Positions 48,081 through 56,057 of a stretch of 64,000 nt of DNA are shown piece by piece (the first letter of the stretch is position 1; each line of letters opens with the position of its first letter). The notes below the pieces were generated by a model. It was not told the DNA's origin. It searched no databases and worked only from the letters and a program-made list of their open reading frames with translations. The position numbers were made by a program, and so were the translations under genes. Source of the stretch: Deltaproteobacteria bacterium CG11_big_fil_rev_8_21_14_0_20_47_16. GTDB taxonomy: Bacteria; UBA10199; GCA-002796325; 1-14-0-20-47-16. The stretch covers positions 62,001-126,000 of the forward strand of contig PCXA01000001.1 in assembly GCA_002796325.1 (NCBI GenBank). The letters are read 5' to 3'.

Positions 48081-48560
48081 TTATTTCAAATCCTTTAACA
48101 ACTTATCAATGCTTTCACGTGTTAAGTTCAATTGGTAGTCGTCATTCACTTGCATCATGGGCCCGCCACCGCATGCCGCCAAACATTCGACTTCGGATAA
48201 TTTGAATTTACGATCTTCCGTCATTTCACCTGGCTTGATGCCCAATTTTTCTTCTAAGTATTGGGTGGTCTCACCTGCACCGCGCAACCAACAGCAAATG
48301 TTGCGGCAGACTTGCAAATGATATTTGGCAGGTGGTTCCTGATTGTACATGGTGTAGAAGGTGACAACTTCTTGAACATGCGCCGGTGTGCATCCACAAA
48401 TTCGCGCCACTTCAACCATAGCCTCTTTTGAAATCCAGCCCTCTTGATATTGGACTTCCCACAAAATAGGCAGCAACGCCGCTTGCTTATGGTCTGCAGG
48501 ATAATGCGTCAGCAGCTCTTCCACATTTTTCATGCGTTCATTTGTAAATTTAAAACTCAT
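48081..48560 (-). CDS. nuoE: NADH-quinone oxidoreductase subunit E
   Basis: 159-aa thioredoxin-like [2Fe-2S] subunit. Cluster ligands are in VCRNICCWLRGA and VECLAACGGGP, and VVTFYTMY is the conserved core. It overlaps nuoD by 4 nt (ATGA). Confidence 0.95.
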   Translation of the reverse strand: MSFKFTNERMKNVEELLTHYPADHKQAALLPILWEVQYQEGWISKEAMVEVARICGCTPAHVQEVVTFYTMYNQEPPAKYHLQVCRNICCWLRGAGETTQYLEEKLGIKPGEMTEDRKFKLSEVECLAACGGGPMMQVNDDYQLNLTRESIDKLLKDLK

Positions 48561-49738
48561 CGATCCAACTCCCCGGCAACGACGTTCAGTGTTCCTAAGA
48601 TAGCAACGGCGTCCGCGATCATTTGTCCCTTAATTAGTTCGGGAAACGCTTGGTAAATGGCAAAGCATGGTGGACGCACTTTGATGCGATAGGGTTTTCC
48701 GCTGCCATCGCTGACAATATAAAAACCCAGTTCACCGTTTGCGGCTTCGGTATATGAATAGACTTCACCCGGTTCCACTTTAATTCCGAACATGATGAGT
48801 TCAAAGTGGCGGATTAAGCCTTCAATTGAATTGTAAACTTCGTGTTTGGGTGGCAACACCACCTGATTGTTGGCCACTTCGATGGGGCCATCTGGTAATT
48901 TGTCGAGCGCTTGTTCAATGATGCGTGTGGATTGCACCATTTCTTCGAAGCGCACAAACAGGCGATCGTAGCAATCGCCCACCACACCCACAGGAACATC
49001 CCAGCTAAAGCGATCGTAATCATAATACGGTGCTGCTTTGCGCACGTCGTAGTCTACACCACAGGCGCGCAAACACGGACCGGTAAATCCCCAGTTGATG
49101 GCGTCTTCTGCGGAAATCACGCCCACGTTTTGGGTGCGATCCATAAAGATGCGATTCTTTTTGAGTAAACCTGTAACATCTTTAACGGCTTTGTTGAGTT
49201 CTTTGAGGCAGCTGCGCAATTCTTTGTCGGAACCCGCTGGCAAGTCTTTGGCAAGTCCACCGACACGCACATAGGTGTTGGTAAGTCGCGCGCCACAGAG
49301 GCGTTCCACCCAGTTGGTCATGGTCTCACGCACATTGAAGAAATACCAGAAGTTGGTGAGCGCGCCCAAGTCGACCAAGTTGGTGCCGATACAGACCAGG
49401 TGGTCCATGATGCGGGACAGTTCGCTAATAATGACGCGAATGTATTGGCAGCGCGGTGGAATTTGCAGTCCCAACAGCTTTTCGACCGCCATGGCATAAC
49501 CCACGTTATTCATAAGTGCAGATAAATAATTCAGGCGATCGGTGTATGGAAAAATTTGGGTGTAAGTATGGTCTTCGGATTCTTTTTCAAAGCAGCGGTG
49601 CAAGTATCCAATTTCAGGGTTGGCATCGACAATGGTTTCACCATCGAGCGTGAGCAATACACGCAGCGTTCCGTGCATGGTGGGATGCGACGGGCCCAGA
49701 TTCAAGTGCATCTTATGTGTGTGTAGCGATAGATCCAT
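48557..49738 (-). CDS. nuoD: NADH-quinone oxidoreductase subunit D
   Basis: 393-aa 49-kDa-type subunit that forms the quinone site with NuoB and NuoH. LNLGPSHPTMHGTLR at residue 12 carries the quinone-binding His; IGYLHRCFEKESE follows. Separate from NuoC, unlike the fused E. coli NuoCD, which fits many Proteobacteria. It starts 3 bp after the nuoC stop. Confidence 0.96.
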   Translation of the reverse strand: MDLSLHTHKMHLNLGPSHPTMHGTLRVLLTLDGETIVDANPEIGYLHRCFEKESEDHTYTQIFPYTDRLNYLSALMNNVGYAMAVEKLLGLQIPPRCQYIRVIISELSRIMDHLVCIGTNLVDLGALTNFWYFFNVRETMTNWVERLCGARLTNTYVRVGGLAKDLPAGSDKELRSCLKELNKAVKDVTGLLKKNRIFMDRTQNVGVISAEDAINWGFTGPCLRACGVDYDVRKAAPYYDYDRFSWDVPVGVVGDCYDRLFVRFEEMVQSTRIIEQALDKLPDGPIEVANNQVVLPPKHEVYNSIEGLIRHFELIMFGIKVEPGEVYSYTEAANGELGFYIVSDGSGKPYRIKVRPPCFAIYQAFPELIKGQMIADAVAILGTLNVVAGELDR

Positions 49739-49741
49739 TGT

Positions 49742-50221
49742 TTAGTCCAATAGTGAAATGGGTGTCGGAATTTGCTGCCGTTTATTCACTGGGTAATCCT
49801 TGCGTAGCGCATGGCCTTCAAACCCTTCGTACGTGAGAAGTCTTCGCAAATACGGATGCCCATCAAAAATAATTCCAAATAAGTCAAATGCCTCGCGCTC
49901 AAACCAATTGGCAGACTTCCAAATTCCAATCACTGTGGGAACGTGGGGATCGGCTTCGGTAACCCGCACCTTGAGACGAATGCGTTTGCGCGTGGATTGG
50001 CTGTACATGTGATACACCACTTCAAAACGATCCTTGCGTTCGGGGTAATCCACACCGCAGACATCCATTAAAAAGTTCATGCTGCAGCTCTCTTGAAGAT
50101 AGCGACAGACATCAATCAAGTGACTGACTTTGATAACAGCAGTATCGTCACCACGAAACGAACTGGTTTCAATAACGGCATCACCAAACTGCTGTTTGAG
50201 TTGATCTAAAAGTTGCTGCAT
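49742..50221 (-). CDS. nuoC: NADH-quinone oxidoreductase subunit C
   Basis: 159-aa 30-kDa-type subunit. Conserved signature is WFEREAFDLFGIIFDGHPYLRR with DYPV near the C-terminus. Its ATG overlaps the stop of the inserted TPR-like gene by one base, so it is translationally coupled to that gene and not directly to nuoB. Confidence 0.95.
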   Translation of the reverse strand: MQQLLDQLKQQFGDAVIETSSFRGDDTAVIKVSHLIDVCRYLQESCSMNFLMDVCGVDYPERKDRFEVVYHMYSQSTRKRIRLKVRVTEADPHVPTVIGIWKSANWFEREAFDLFGIIFDGHPYLRRLLTYEGFEGHALRKDYPVNKRQQIPTPISLLD

Positions 50222-51051
50222 TATTTATCCCGTTTGCGCTGAAAACCAACATCACCTGACGTGACGGCATCACTGACAATGCCGTACAAAATGCCGTCAT
50301 CGACGTTATTTTTGACATTGGCCAGTTCGGTGCGTGCTGTTTTGCCCACATCGCTGCTGCCGGCCTTTTTAATCAATTCTTCATATGCGGTAATAGCTGC
50401 CTTGCGATATTTTTCGCCGCGCACGATCAGCTCGTCTTCTGCCACACTTCCGTTATAGAGCATCCATGCCCATTTGCGATGGATCCACCAAATGTCTTCG
50501 TTTAAACGTGCGTATAAGAGGCGTGCCTTCAAATTCCACTCACCTTTATACTTATTGATGTAATCTTGTACGCGACCCAAGACATCTTCGGGAGCACCCA
50601 ACAAATTCTTTTCCAATTGAAAATAGGCAGCTTCTGCTGCGGCATCGCTCTTGGGATAGTCGGTGGCAACCTGTTGGTAATGTGTTCCCATGTAGCGAAT
50701 GATGATTTGTGTGGGGAAAAATTGGAACGCGCCGGCACCATAATGCGCATTCATCTTTTCAGCGTATTGTCCCATGCATGCGGGTGTTTTGGGTGAGCCC
50801 TTTTTGCGGTAACATTCTTGTTCGGCGTCGTTATTGACCTGTTCCGCATATTTGTCGAGCGAGCGCCCTAGCCACAAAAGCGCTTCCGGCTTTGTTTTGC
50901 TGTCGGCTGACTTTGTAGCATCTACAAAGAAATCAGCCGCTTCTTTATACTGTCCCTGATTGTAAAGCGATTGTCCTTGCGCAAAATCCACCTTATCTTT
51001 GGCCAATGCGACAGCGGAAACCATCATGAGTGCAATCAGAATGTGTTTCAT
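50221..51051 (-). CDS. Periplasmic TPR-like protein inserted in the nuo operon
   Basis: 276-aa protein. Signal peptide [20 protein letters not shown], probably cleaved after ALA, directs it to the periplasm. Helical repeats with TPR-type spacing begin around [22 protein letters not shown] and recur near [20 protein letters not shown]. Tail is Lys- and Asp-rich. Two Cys (ECYRKKG, PACMGQ) could pair. It overlaps nuoB by 4 nt and nuoC by 1 nt, unusual for a secreted protein in complex I. It could be an assembly or anchoring factor, by inference. No family assigned. Confidence 0.7.
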   Translation of the reverse strand: MKHILIALMMVSAVALAKDKVDFAQGQSLYNQGQYKEAADFFVDATKSADSKTKPEALLWLGRSLDKYAEQVNNDAEQECYRKKGSPKTPACMGQYAEKMNAHYGAGAFQFFPTQIIIRYMGTHYQQVATDYPKSDAAAEAAYFQLEKNLLGAPEDVLGRVQDYINKYKGEWNLKARLLYARLNEDIWWIHRKWAWMLYNGSVAEDELIVRGEKYRKAAITAYEELIKKAGSSDVGKTARTELANVKNNVDDGILYGIVSDAVTSGDVGFQRKRDK

Positions 51052-51569
51052 GAGTTGCGGACCTCGCGTGCAGGTAAAATGGGAATGACACGGTCATATT
51101 TGGGACGATCTTTGCCTGTAATTTTATCCTGCAACCGTAAAACGGCATGCAACACCTGCTCGGGTCGTGGTGGGCAGCCTGGAATATACACATCCACCGG
51201 AATAATTTCGTCAATACCCTGCAAGGTGCTGTAATTGTCGTAGAATCCGCCGCTGGAGGCGCAGGCGCCCATGGCAATGCACCACTTGGGTGGGCTCATT
51301 TGTTCCCAAACGCGCTTTAGAATGGGCGCCATTTTATAGGTGATGGTGCCCATGACCATCATGAGGTCGGCTTGGCGCGGGGAAAAGCGCACGAGTTCAG
51401 CGCCAAAACGGGAAATATCAAAGTGTGAAGATACAACACCCATGAATTCAATGGCGCAGCAGGCCGTACCAAAGGGCATGGGCCATAGGGAGTTTTTCTG
51501 CCCCCATGCCACGACTTCATCGAGTCGGGTGGTTAAAAAACCATCTGTAAATTCGTTACCACGTGCCAT
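51048..51569 (-). CDS. nuoB: NADH-quinone oxidoreductase subunit B
   Basis: 173-aa subunit carrying the terminal [4Fe-4S] cluster N2 next to quinone. Ligands are [18 protein letters not shown] and PGCPPRPEQ. An N-terminal extension is short. Conserved core [18 protein letters not shown]. Overlaps the TPR-like gene by ATGA and is separated from nuoA by a 155-bp gap that contains a long inverted repeat. Confidence 0.96.
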   Translation of the reverse strand: MARGNEFTDGFLTTRLDEVVAWGQKNSLWPMPFGTACCAIEFMGVVSSHFDISRFGAELVRFSPRQADLMMVMGTITYKMAPILKRVWEQMSPPKWCIAMGACASSGGFYDNYSTLQGIDEIIPVDVYIPGCPPRPEQVLHAVLRLQDKITGKDRPKYDRVIPILPAREVRNS

Positions 51570-51590
51570 ATGTGTTTACCTGTAATCCTG

Positions 51591-51713
51591 TTGCGGGTCC
51601 TGTCACCGAATTACCCCATTTGTCGGCATCGCCTTCGTTCAATCAAGGAGATTAACCTATCCCGAAGCTCGGCTGCTGGCGAAAATGGGGTCCCCATTCG
51701 GCGCCACCCGCAA
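51591..51713. repeat. 123-bp rod-like inverted-repeat element between nuoA and nuoB
   Basis: No gene here. The ends TTGCGGGT/ACCCGCAA (8 bp) enclose CCGAAT/ATTCGG (6 bp), ACCCCATTT/AAATGGGGT (9 bp) and TCGCC/GGCGA (5 bp), all nested and in register, so either strand could fold into one long interrupted hairpin. Size and shape resemble ERIC/MITE-type intergenic repeats, or a stable RNA. No target-site duplication is obvious. No second copy was noticed in the window. Confidence 0.6.
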
Positions 51714-51724
51714 TCACATCAAAG

Positions 51725-52114
51725 CTATTCCCACTTGAGTGCGCCTTTGCGCACGACATAGAGCCAACCAATCACCAAAACAGCGATAAAGAGCAATCCT
51801 TCAATGAAAATAAATACGCCTAAACCGCTGGCGATGAATTGTTTGAAGAGTGTGGCCCAAGGGAAGAGGAGTGTGACTTCGACGTCAAAGAGTAAAAAGA
51901 CCATGGCCACCATAAAGAACTTAACCGAAAAGCGTTTGCGGGGTGAGTCAGCTGGCTCTAACCCGCATTCATAGGGCTCTAGCCGGACTTTGTTGTATGG
52001 ACGACGACCGATCCATGCAGACAAGCCCACAAACACGCCACCCAAAATCAGCGCAAAAATAAAAAGGACGGCAATTGGAAAATAAGAGGAAAGCACGCGG
52101 GGCTTTTCAGTCAA
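51725..52114 (-). CDS. nuoA: NADH-quinone oxidoreductase subunit A
   Basis: 129-aa three-helix membrane subunit. The start codon is TTG at 52114: the codon three positions upstream in frame is TAG, no ATG is near, and TAGGG stands just upstream as a ribosome-binding site. The loop has the conserved [19 protein letters not shown] (family Cys). Length normal. It follows the 836-aa gene by only 23 bp, without a visible terminator. Confidence 0.93.
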   Translation of the reverse strand: MTEKPRVLSSYFPIAVLFIFALILGGVFVGLSAWIGRRPYNKVRLEPYECGLEPADSPRKRFSVKFFMVAMVFLLFDVEVTLLFPWATLFKQFIASGLGVFIFIEGLLFIAVLVIGWLYVVRKGALKWE

Positions 52115-52137
52115 ACCCTATGAGATGTCAATGAATT

Positions 52138-54648
52138 TTAGGGCGTGGGAAAGTTGTCCCACGTGAATTGATAGCCAAATGTGAGCACACGGCGGACGAG
52201 GGGAAGTGGCAGGTTGCCGGTATATGCAGACGTGACGTTAGGGAGATTTTGCAACCACTCCTCTGGAAAGATCTGTGCTGCCGCAGCGGTGCGCAAAAGA
52301 TCGATGCGGTGGTGACCGTCCAGTAAGAGTGCAGGTTCGCCTGCGCCGAGGCGAAGAACGTGTAACCCAGGGCGGGGATCTACATCCATTGGCGTTGCCA
52401 GGACGTCCGTTCGGAAATCCTCAATGGCAGAGGTTAAAAAGAGGTCTGGGCCAACATTACTGCGTCTTAGTTGACGAAGTCTTTCAATCTCTTGTGTAAA
52501 GAGGTCGGTGTTATATCGGTATGGGCCATGCATGGGGCGGATGTTCCCCAGTGCAATGGGTCGGCCTGCGTTTATTCTCAGGTTATTGCATTCTTGTGTC
52601 TGTGGATCACGGCCTATAACTTGATCAAACAGTTGCCAGTCATTTTGAGTCAACACTGCCTTTGTATAGTCTAATGCGGGTCCCGACATGATTTGGTAGT
52701 GAAACATGTCATCGGTAATTTCGTCCGGTTGCATGGCGCCACTGGTTTTTAATAGTTTCCACGCAGCCATGACGACCTCAGTGCTGGTATCTTTAAATCC
52801 CATCAGAATGAGGGGTCTTATCTGTTGGCGTTGTGCTTCAGTGTCATGGGGAAGCTGCTGTGCCCGTTGCAATGCATAGAGCCGCTGCTGCTGGCCAGGG
52901 GAGTATCTTAAAATGGTGGTAATATCCTGCCAGGCATCTGGTGAGGTTTGTAAGTGGTCATCTGCCCTTAATCGATTACGGGCCGCATCGGGATCTGGAA
53001 ATTGCAAAAGTCCTTTTGGAAGATGGAGCTTCACCGTTGTGCCATGCCCCACTTGGGATTCAATCTCAGGCGTGATGCCGAGTGCGGCGCAGGCGGTGCG
53101 AATACGTTGCCATCCGAAGCCGTGAAACTCATTGGGGTTGTTGTGATTAACCGGCGCACCATCATGAACAGGGGCACCATTTAAGAGCATCGCTGCCACA
53201 TCTTGCGACATGCCCGCACCACGATCTGTCACTTTAATCACAAGTGCCTGATGCTTGGCGCTATATGTCAGCTTAATGTGAATGTGTGCACGTGGTCGAA
53301 GGGGGCCCTTATGTTGTACAGCGTTATTCACCAGATTTCGCAAGATGATAGCGAGCTGTTGGCAATCCACATCATTGGCCAGTGTTACATTGTCGAAACC
53401 TTCGAATGTAATATCAGCGGTTAATTGCCATCGGGAACGAAGATTGTGAGTGATGTCTGCGAGGTTGTGAGGAATTTGTGCCTGTTGCATCTGCTCTAAA
53501 AGGTCTATCCATGAAGTTCCTTCTTCAACAAGTGTTACCCTCTCTGCGGCGTGGCCCAAAAGACTCATGATATCATGGATCAGCTGGCGCTGTTCCGGAC
53601 TTGTCGATAATTGACGTGTGGCTTCGGCAAAGCGTCTGATTTGAAAGGCAATTGCAATGTCGAGTTGGTAAGGGCGTGACCAGTAACCTACAACACGACG
53701 GCGTAATGCAATGGCGTAGGCTAAAACCGCATTTGCGGCCTCGTCCGCCAAGACCTCATCTCCATGCTCAATGGCGTAGCGCATATGGGTCATAAGCAGT
53801 TCTGGAAATTTGATCTCTTGTATGCGGTTCATGACGCGATCAGTGCTGCGCTCAATGAGCGGCTTCATTTCACCTGAAAAGTGGTGTGTGTATTGCCGTG
53901 CCAATGTGATGAATGTAACATCTCCCGTAATAAGTGCTGCACGTTGTGCAAGGGTTGTGGTGCGGATCCAGTTGGCATCGTGCTGTATTGGAAGAGTTTC
54001 GAGTTGTGCTGCTAACGCCGTGAGCTTTTGATAAAGCACTTCGGGATCGGGAAAAGCGCCTTGCCGTTCTAGCAATTCATCCAAGTCATCCATGCGCTCA
54101 TGGGGGTCGATGTCGGCAGTTGCGGGACCCATACTGCTGCTGCCAGCGGAGGCGACAATGCGGAGGCCGCCACCGATGATGGGGTGGACCGTTGCAATGA
54201 AACTTGCTTGCTCATGGAGTGAATTGAGTTGCGCTTGCAGCTGATCGATGGCCGTTCGATTTCCAAGGCGCGTTTGTTCCCAAAGTTGCATTTCGATGGA
54301 CAGGATTTGTTGCATGATCTTGGCCATCTCTTGAAACTCGCTGAAAACTTGTTGGATGGTTTTACCAAAGCGATCAATGCCAATGGGGAAGCGAAGTGGC
54401 TGCGCTGGTTTGGGTCTGAGGTGGTGATGTGGTTCGGAGTCTTGTGAGACCGATAGCGCAAGCCCAATGAAGGTGCAGGCATGTCCGGCGATTCCCAAAA
54501 AGCGTGAAAATGCAGAGGGCGATTCTACAGGAATCGGTTCTACGAGTCGTAGTTGCGGCCGCACCATATTGTCATTGGCGGCAGGAGTCTCTTGTAAATG
54601 AGTCCACAGGTTAACAACGGGAGCGGGTAGCTTGGGCGCAATCGTCAT
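52138..54648 (-). CDS. Unknown 836-aa protein: shared N-terminal module, GHKL ATPase and ParB-like domain
   Basis: The N-terminal module matches that of the 775-aa protein: PAANDN at 22-27, hydrophobic FLGIAGHACTFIGLALSV (50-67), RFPIGIDRFGKTIQQ (86-100), coiled coil (105-150). A helical region follows, with LIHDIMSLLGH (356-366) resembling a histidine-kinase phosphoacceptor helix. The GHKL ATPase (about 410-545) has N-box LRNLVNNAVQH, G1 DRGAGM (475-480) and G2 GHGTTVKL. The C-terminal part (about 690-836) has LLLDGHHRIDLLR (774-786), like ParB/sulfiredoxin-type pockets. The combination is new to me. Start overlaps the 299-aa gene by ATGA; nuoA lies 23 bp downstream. A sensor-kinase or regulator role is inference. 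Confidence 0.7.
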   Translation of the reverse strand: MTIAPKLPAPVVNLWTHLQETPAANDNMVRPQLRLVEPIPVESPSAFSRFLGIAGHACTFIGLALSVSQDSEPHHHLRPKPAQPLRFPIGIDRFGKTIQQVFSEFQEMAKIMQQILSIEMQLWEQTRLGNRTAIDQLQAQLNSLHEQASFIATVHPIIGGGLRIVASAGSSSMGPATADIDPHERMDDLDELLERQGAFPDPEVLYQKLTALAAQLETLPIQHDANWIRTTTLAQRAALITGDVTFITLARQYTHHFSGEMKPLIERSTDRVMNRIQEIKFPELLMTHMRYAIEHGDEVLADEAANAVLAYAIALRRRVVGYWSRPYQLDIAIAFQIRRFAEATRQLSTSPEQRQLIHDIMSLLGHAAERVTLVEEGTSWIDLLEQMQQAQIPHNLADITHNLRSRWQLTADITFEGFDNVTLANDVDCQQLAIILRNLVNNAVQHKGPLRPRAHIHIKLTYSAKHQALVIKVTDRGAGMSQDVAAMLLNGAPVHDGAPVNHNNPNEFHGFGWQRIRTACAALGITPEIESQVGHGTTVKLHLPKGLLQFPDPDAARNRLRADDHLQTSPDAWQDITTILRYSPGQQQRLYALQRAQQLPHDTEAQRQQIRPLILMGFKDTSTEVVMAAWKLLKTSGAMQPDEITDDMFHYQIMSGPALDYTKAVLTQNDWQLFDQVIGRDPQTQECNNLRINAGRPIALGNIRPMHGPYRYNTDLFTQEIERLRQLRRSNVGPDLFLTSAIEDFRTDVLATPMDVDPRPGLHVLRLGAGEPALLLDGHHRIDLLRTAAAAQIFPEEWLQNLPNVTSAYTGNLPLPLVRRVLTFGYQFTWDNFPTP

Positions 54649-55544
54649 GGTGTATATTGAAGTGTTACCTTCACAAGAGAAGGTTTGATTTCCGCAAAGG
54701 CGTTGTAGTTAATACCATTCTGTTCAGTAATATTGTGTGCCATCATGATTGTTGCAGGCTTATTGGGACTCATAATCCAAAGCGGTGCTTGTAAAAGAAC
54801 AGTGTCATCTGCAAAGTGATCGCTTTCCATGAGTCGCACGCAATACTGCGCACCCCGGTTGTTGGGTGGCAACGTGGCTGTGTCTACAATGAGTTTGGGT
54901 GGCACATATTCAATCGCTTGGTGATGCATGCCAAACTCACACTGGTTGTATGTTGCATCCTCATTGGGTTTGTGTGTGGGATAAGGTCCCGGCAGAATAC
55001 TGACAGCAGCAGTGGCGTCCTTGTAGTCGCTAATATCATTTTTGCAGAATACTTGATCGCGGTCGATAATATCTTCCTTAACAGAATAGCCGTAACGAAG
55101 ATTTTTGAGGTGTTCGCGAAAAGGATCTGAGCCTACGGCGTCTGGAACAGGCGACCATGGATTGCAACTTTCGGCAGTAATGATGATGTAAATATTGCCG
55201 TATTTGGCAACGTCTAACCAGAACCAATTCCAACGTTCTTCTTCGCCATTGCCAACAAGTTCAATAGACTTAACAGCGATGGTGCCATGATGATCGGTTA
55301 GATCCTTTGTGAAGCCAAGCATTTCGCCATTTTGGTAATTTTCTGCAGGATGATGTGTGTAGCGCGTAGTATCCAATATCCATTTTGGAAAGCGCGGTGA
55401 TATGTCGGCCGCCATTGAAATGCCGATACATTCACCCGGATAATCTCTTGGATAGGTATAAGTCCCTTGAATTTGTAGTATCTCGTTCAAGGTTTCGCGT
55501 AGATAGTTGTTGGTATTAAAACGATTTAAAACGCTATTAAACAT
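54645..55544 (-). CDS. Unknown 299-aa protein coupled to the GHKL/ParB-like gene
   Basis: No signal peptide or membrane segment, predicted beta-rich and acidic, with many Tyr, Trp and His. Cys residues are scattered (GECIGIS, ESCNPW, QVFCKND, NQCEFGMHH, QYCVRL), which could form a metal or disulfide site. No family recognised. It is the promoter-proximal gene, with an ATGA overlap to the 836-aa gene, suggesting the two products act together. The 148-bp gap upstream contains the Nif11 terminator. Confidence 0.6.
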   Translation of the reverse strand: MFNSVLNRFNTNNYLRETLNEILQIQGTYTYPRDYPGECIGISMAADISPRFPKWILDTTRYTHHPAENYQNGEMLGFTKDLTDHHGTIAVKSIELVGNGEEERWNWFWLDVAKYGNIYIIITAESCNPWSPVPDAVGSDPFREHLKNLRYGYSVKEDIIDRDQVFCKNDISDYKDATAAVSILPGPYPTHKPNEDATYNQCEFGMHHQAIEYVPPKLIVDTATLPPNNRGAQYCVRLMESDHFADDTVLLQAPLWIMSPNKPATIMMAHNITEQNGINYNAFAEIKPSLVKVTLQYTP

Positions 55545-55633
55545 ATCGTGTCCTTAATGGCGTTGAGCCTATGAGTGTATCGGCGGATTCACTTAAAGGT
55601 TGCCTTATTTGGGGTGACGATTGTGTGACAAAA

Positions 55634-55666
55634 ATGGGGTGTCTATGATAACCACAGACACCCCAT
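55634..55666 (-). terminator. Rho-independent terminator after the Nif11-like gene
   Basis: 11-bp stem ATGGGGTGTCT/AGACACCCCAT with an 11-nt loop, followed on the minus strand by TTTTTG. It lies 26 bp past the Nif11-like stop, upstream of the 299-aa gene, so that gene needs its own promoter in the remaining 90 bp. Confidence 0.92.
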
Positions 55667-55692
55667 TCATAATGGCTTAATGTCTAACGAGA

Positions 55693-55932
55693 CTACTGCT
55701 TGTTGACAAGATTATTAAGCGACTGATCGCTTACATCATCACTACCTTGACTGCGGAAATACGCTTCCACGTCGGTGGCGCTGCATGGAAACCCTGCCGC
55801 TGTGGCAATCTTGGCAATCACTTCCGCTGCCGCATGCGGGTTTTTGGCCTTACGCATGCCTCCCAGTTGACCCCTTAATTTTGGGTTCGCTCGGAGCTGT
55901 TGGATAAATCCCATTACGGTTTGCGTGGACAT
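55693..55932 (-). CDS. Nif11-like small protein (leader-peptide family)
   Basis: 79-aa protein starting at ATG 55932 (AAGGGGG upstream), not at the longer track start. MSTQTVMGFIQQLRANPKLR, the mid AAAEVIAKIATAAGFPCSATDVEAYF and the ending LSNN-like LNNLVNKQ match the Nif11 domain pattern, known as RiPP precursor leaders and in nitrogen-fixation regions. There is no double-Gly cleavage site and no core with Cys/Ser/Thr repeats, and no modification enzyme is nearby, so a RiPP role is unproved. Single gene with its own terminator. Confidence 0.7.
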   Translation of the reverse strand: MSTQTVMGFIQQLRANPKLRGQLGGMRKAKNPHAAAEVIAKIATAAGFPCSATDVEAYFRSQGSDDVSDQSLNNLVNKQ

Positions 55933-56057
55933 ATGATGTCCCCCTTTCAGTGTGTCCTGTAATGGTACGGGACAGGGGGAACAGCGCAAAGCCAAGAATA
56001 TGACGTCATTAAATGAGGCGCCCTATTTTATTGAAAATAGTGTTTTAATACAGTGGA

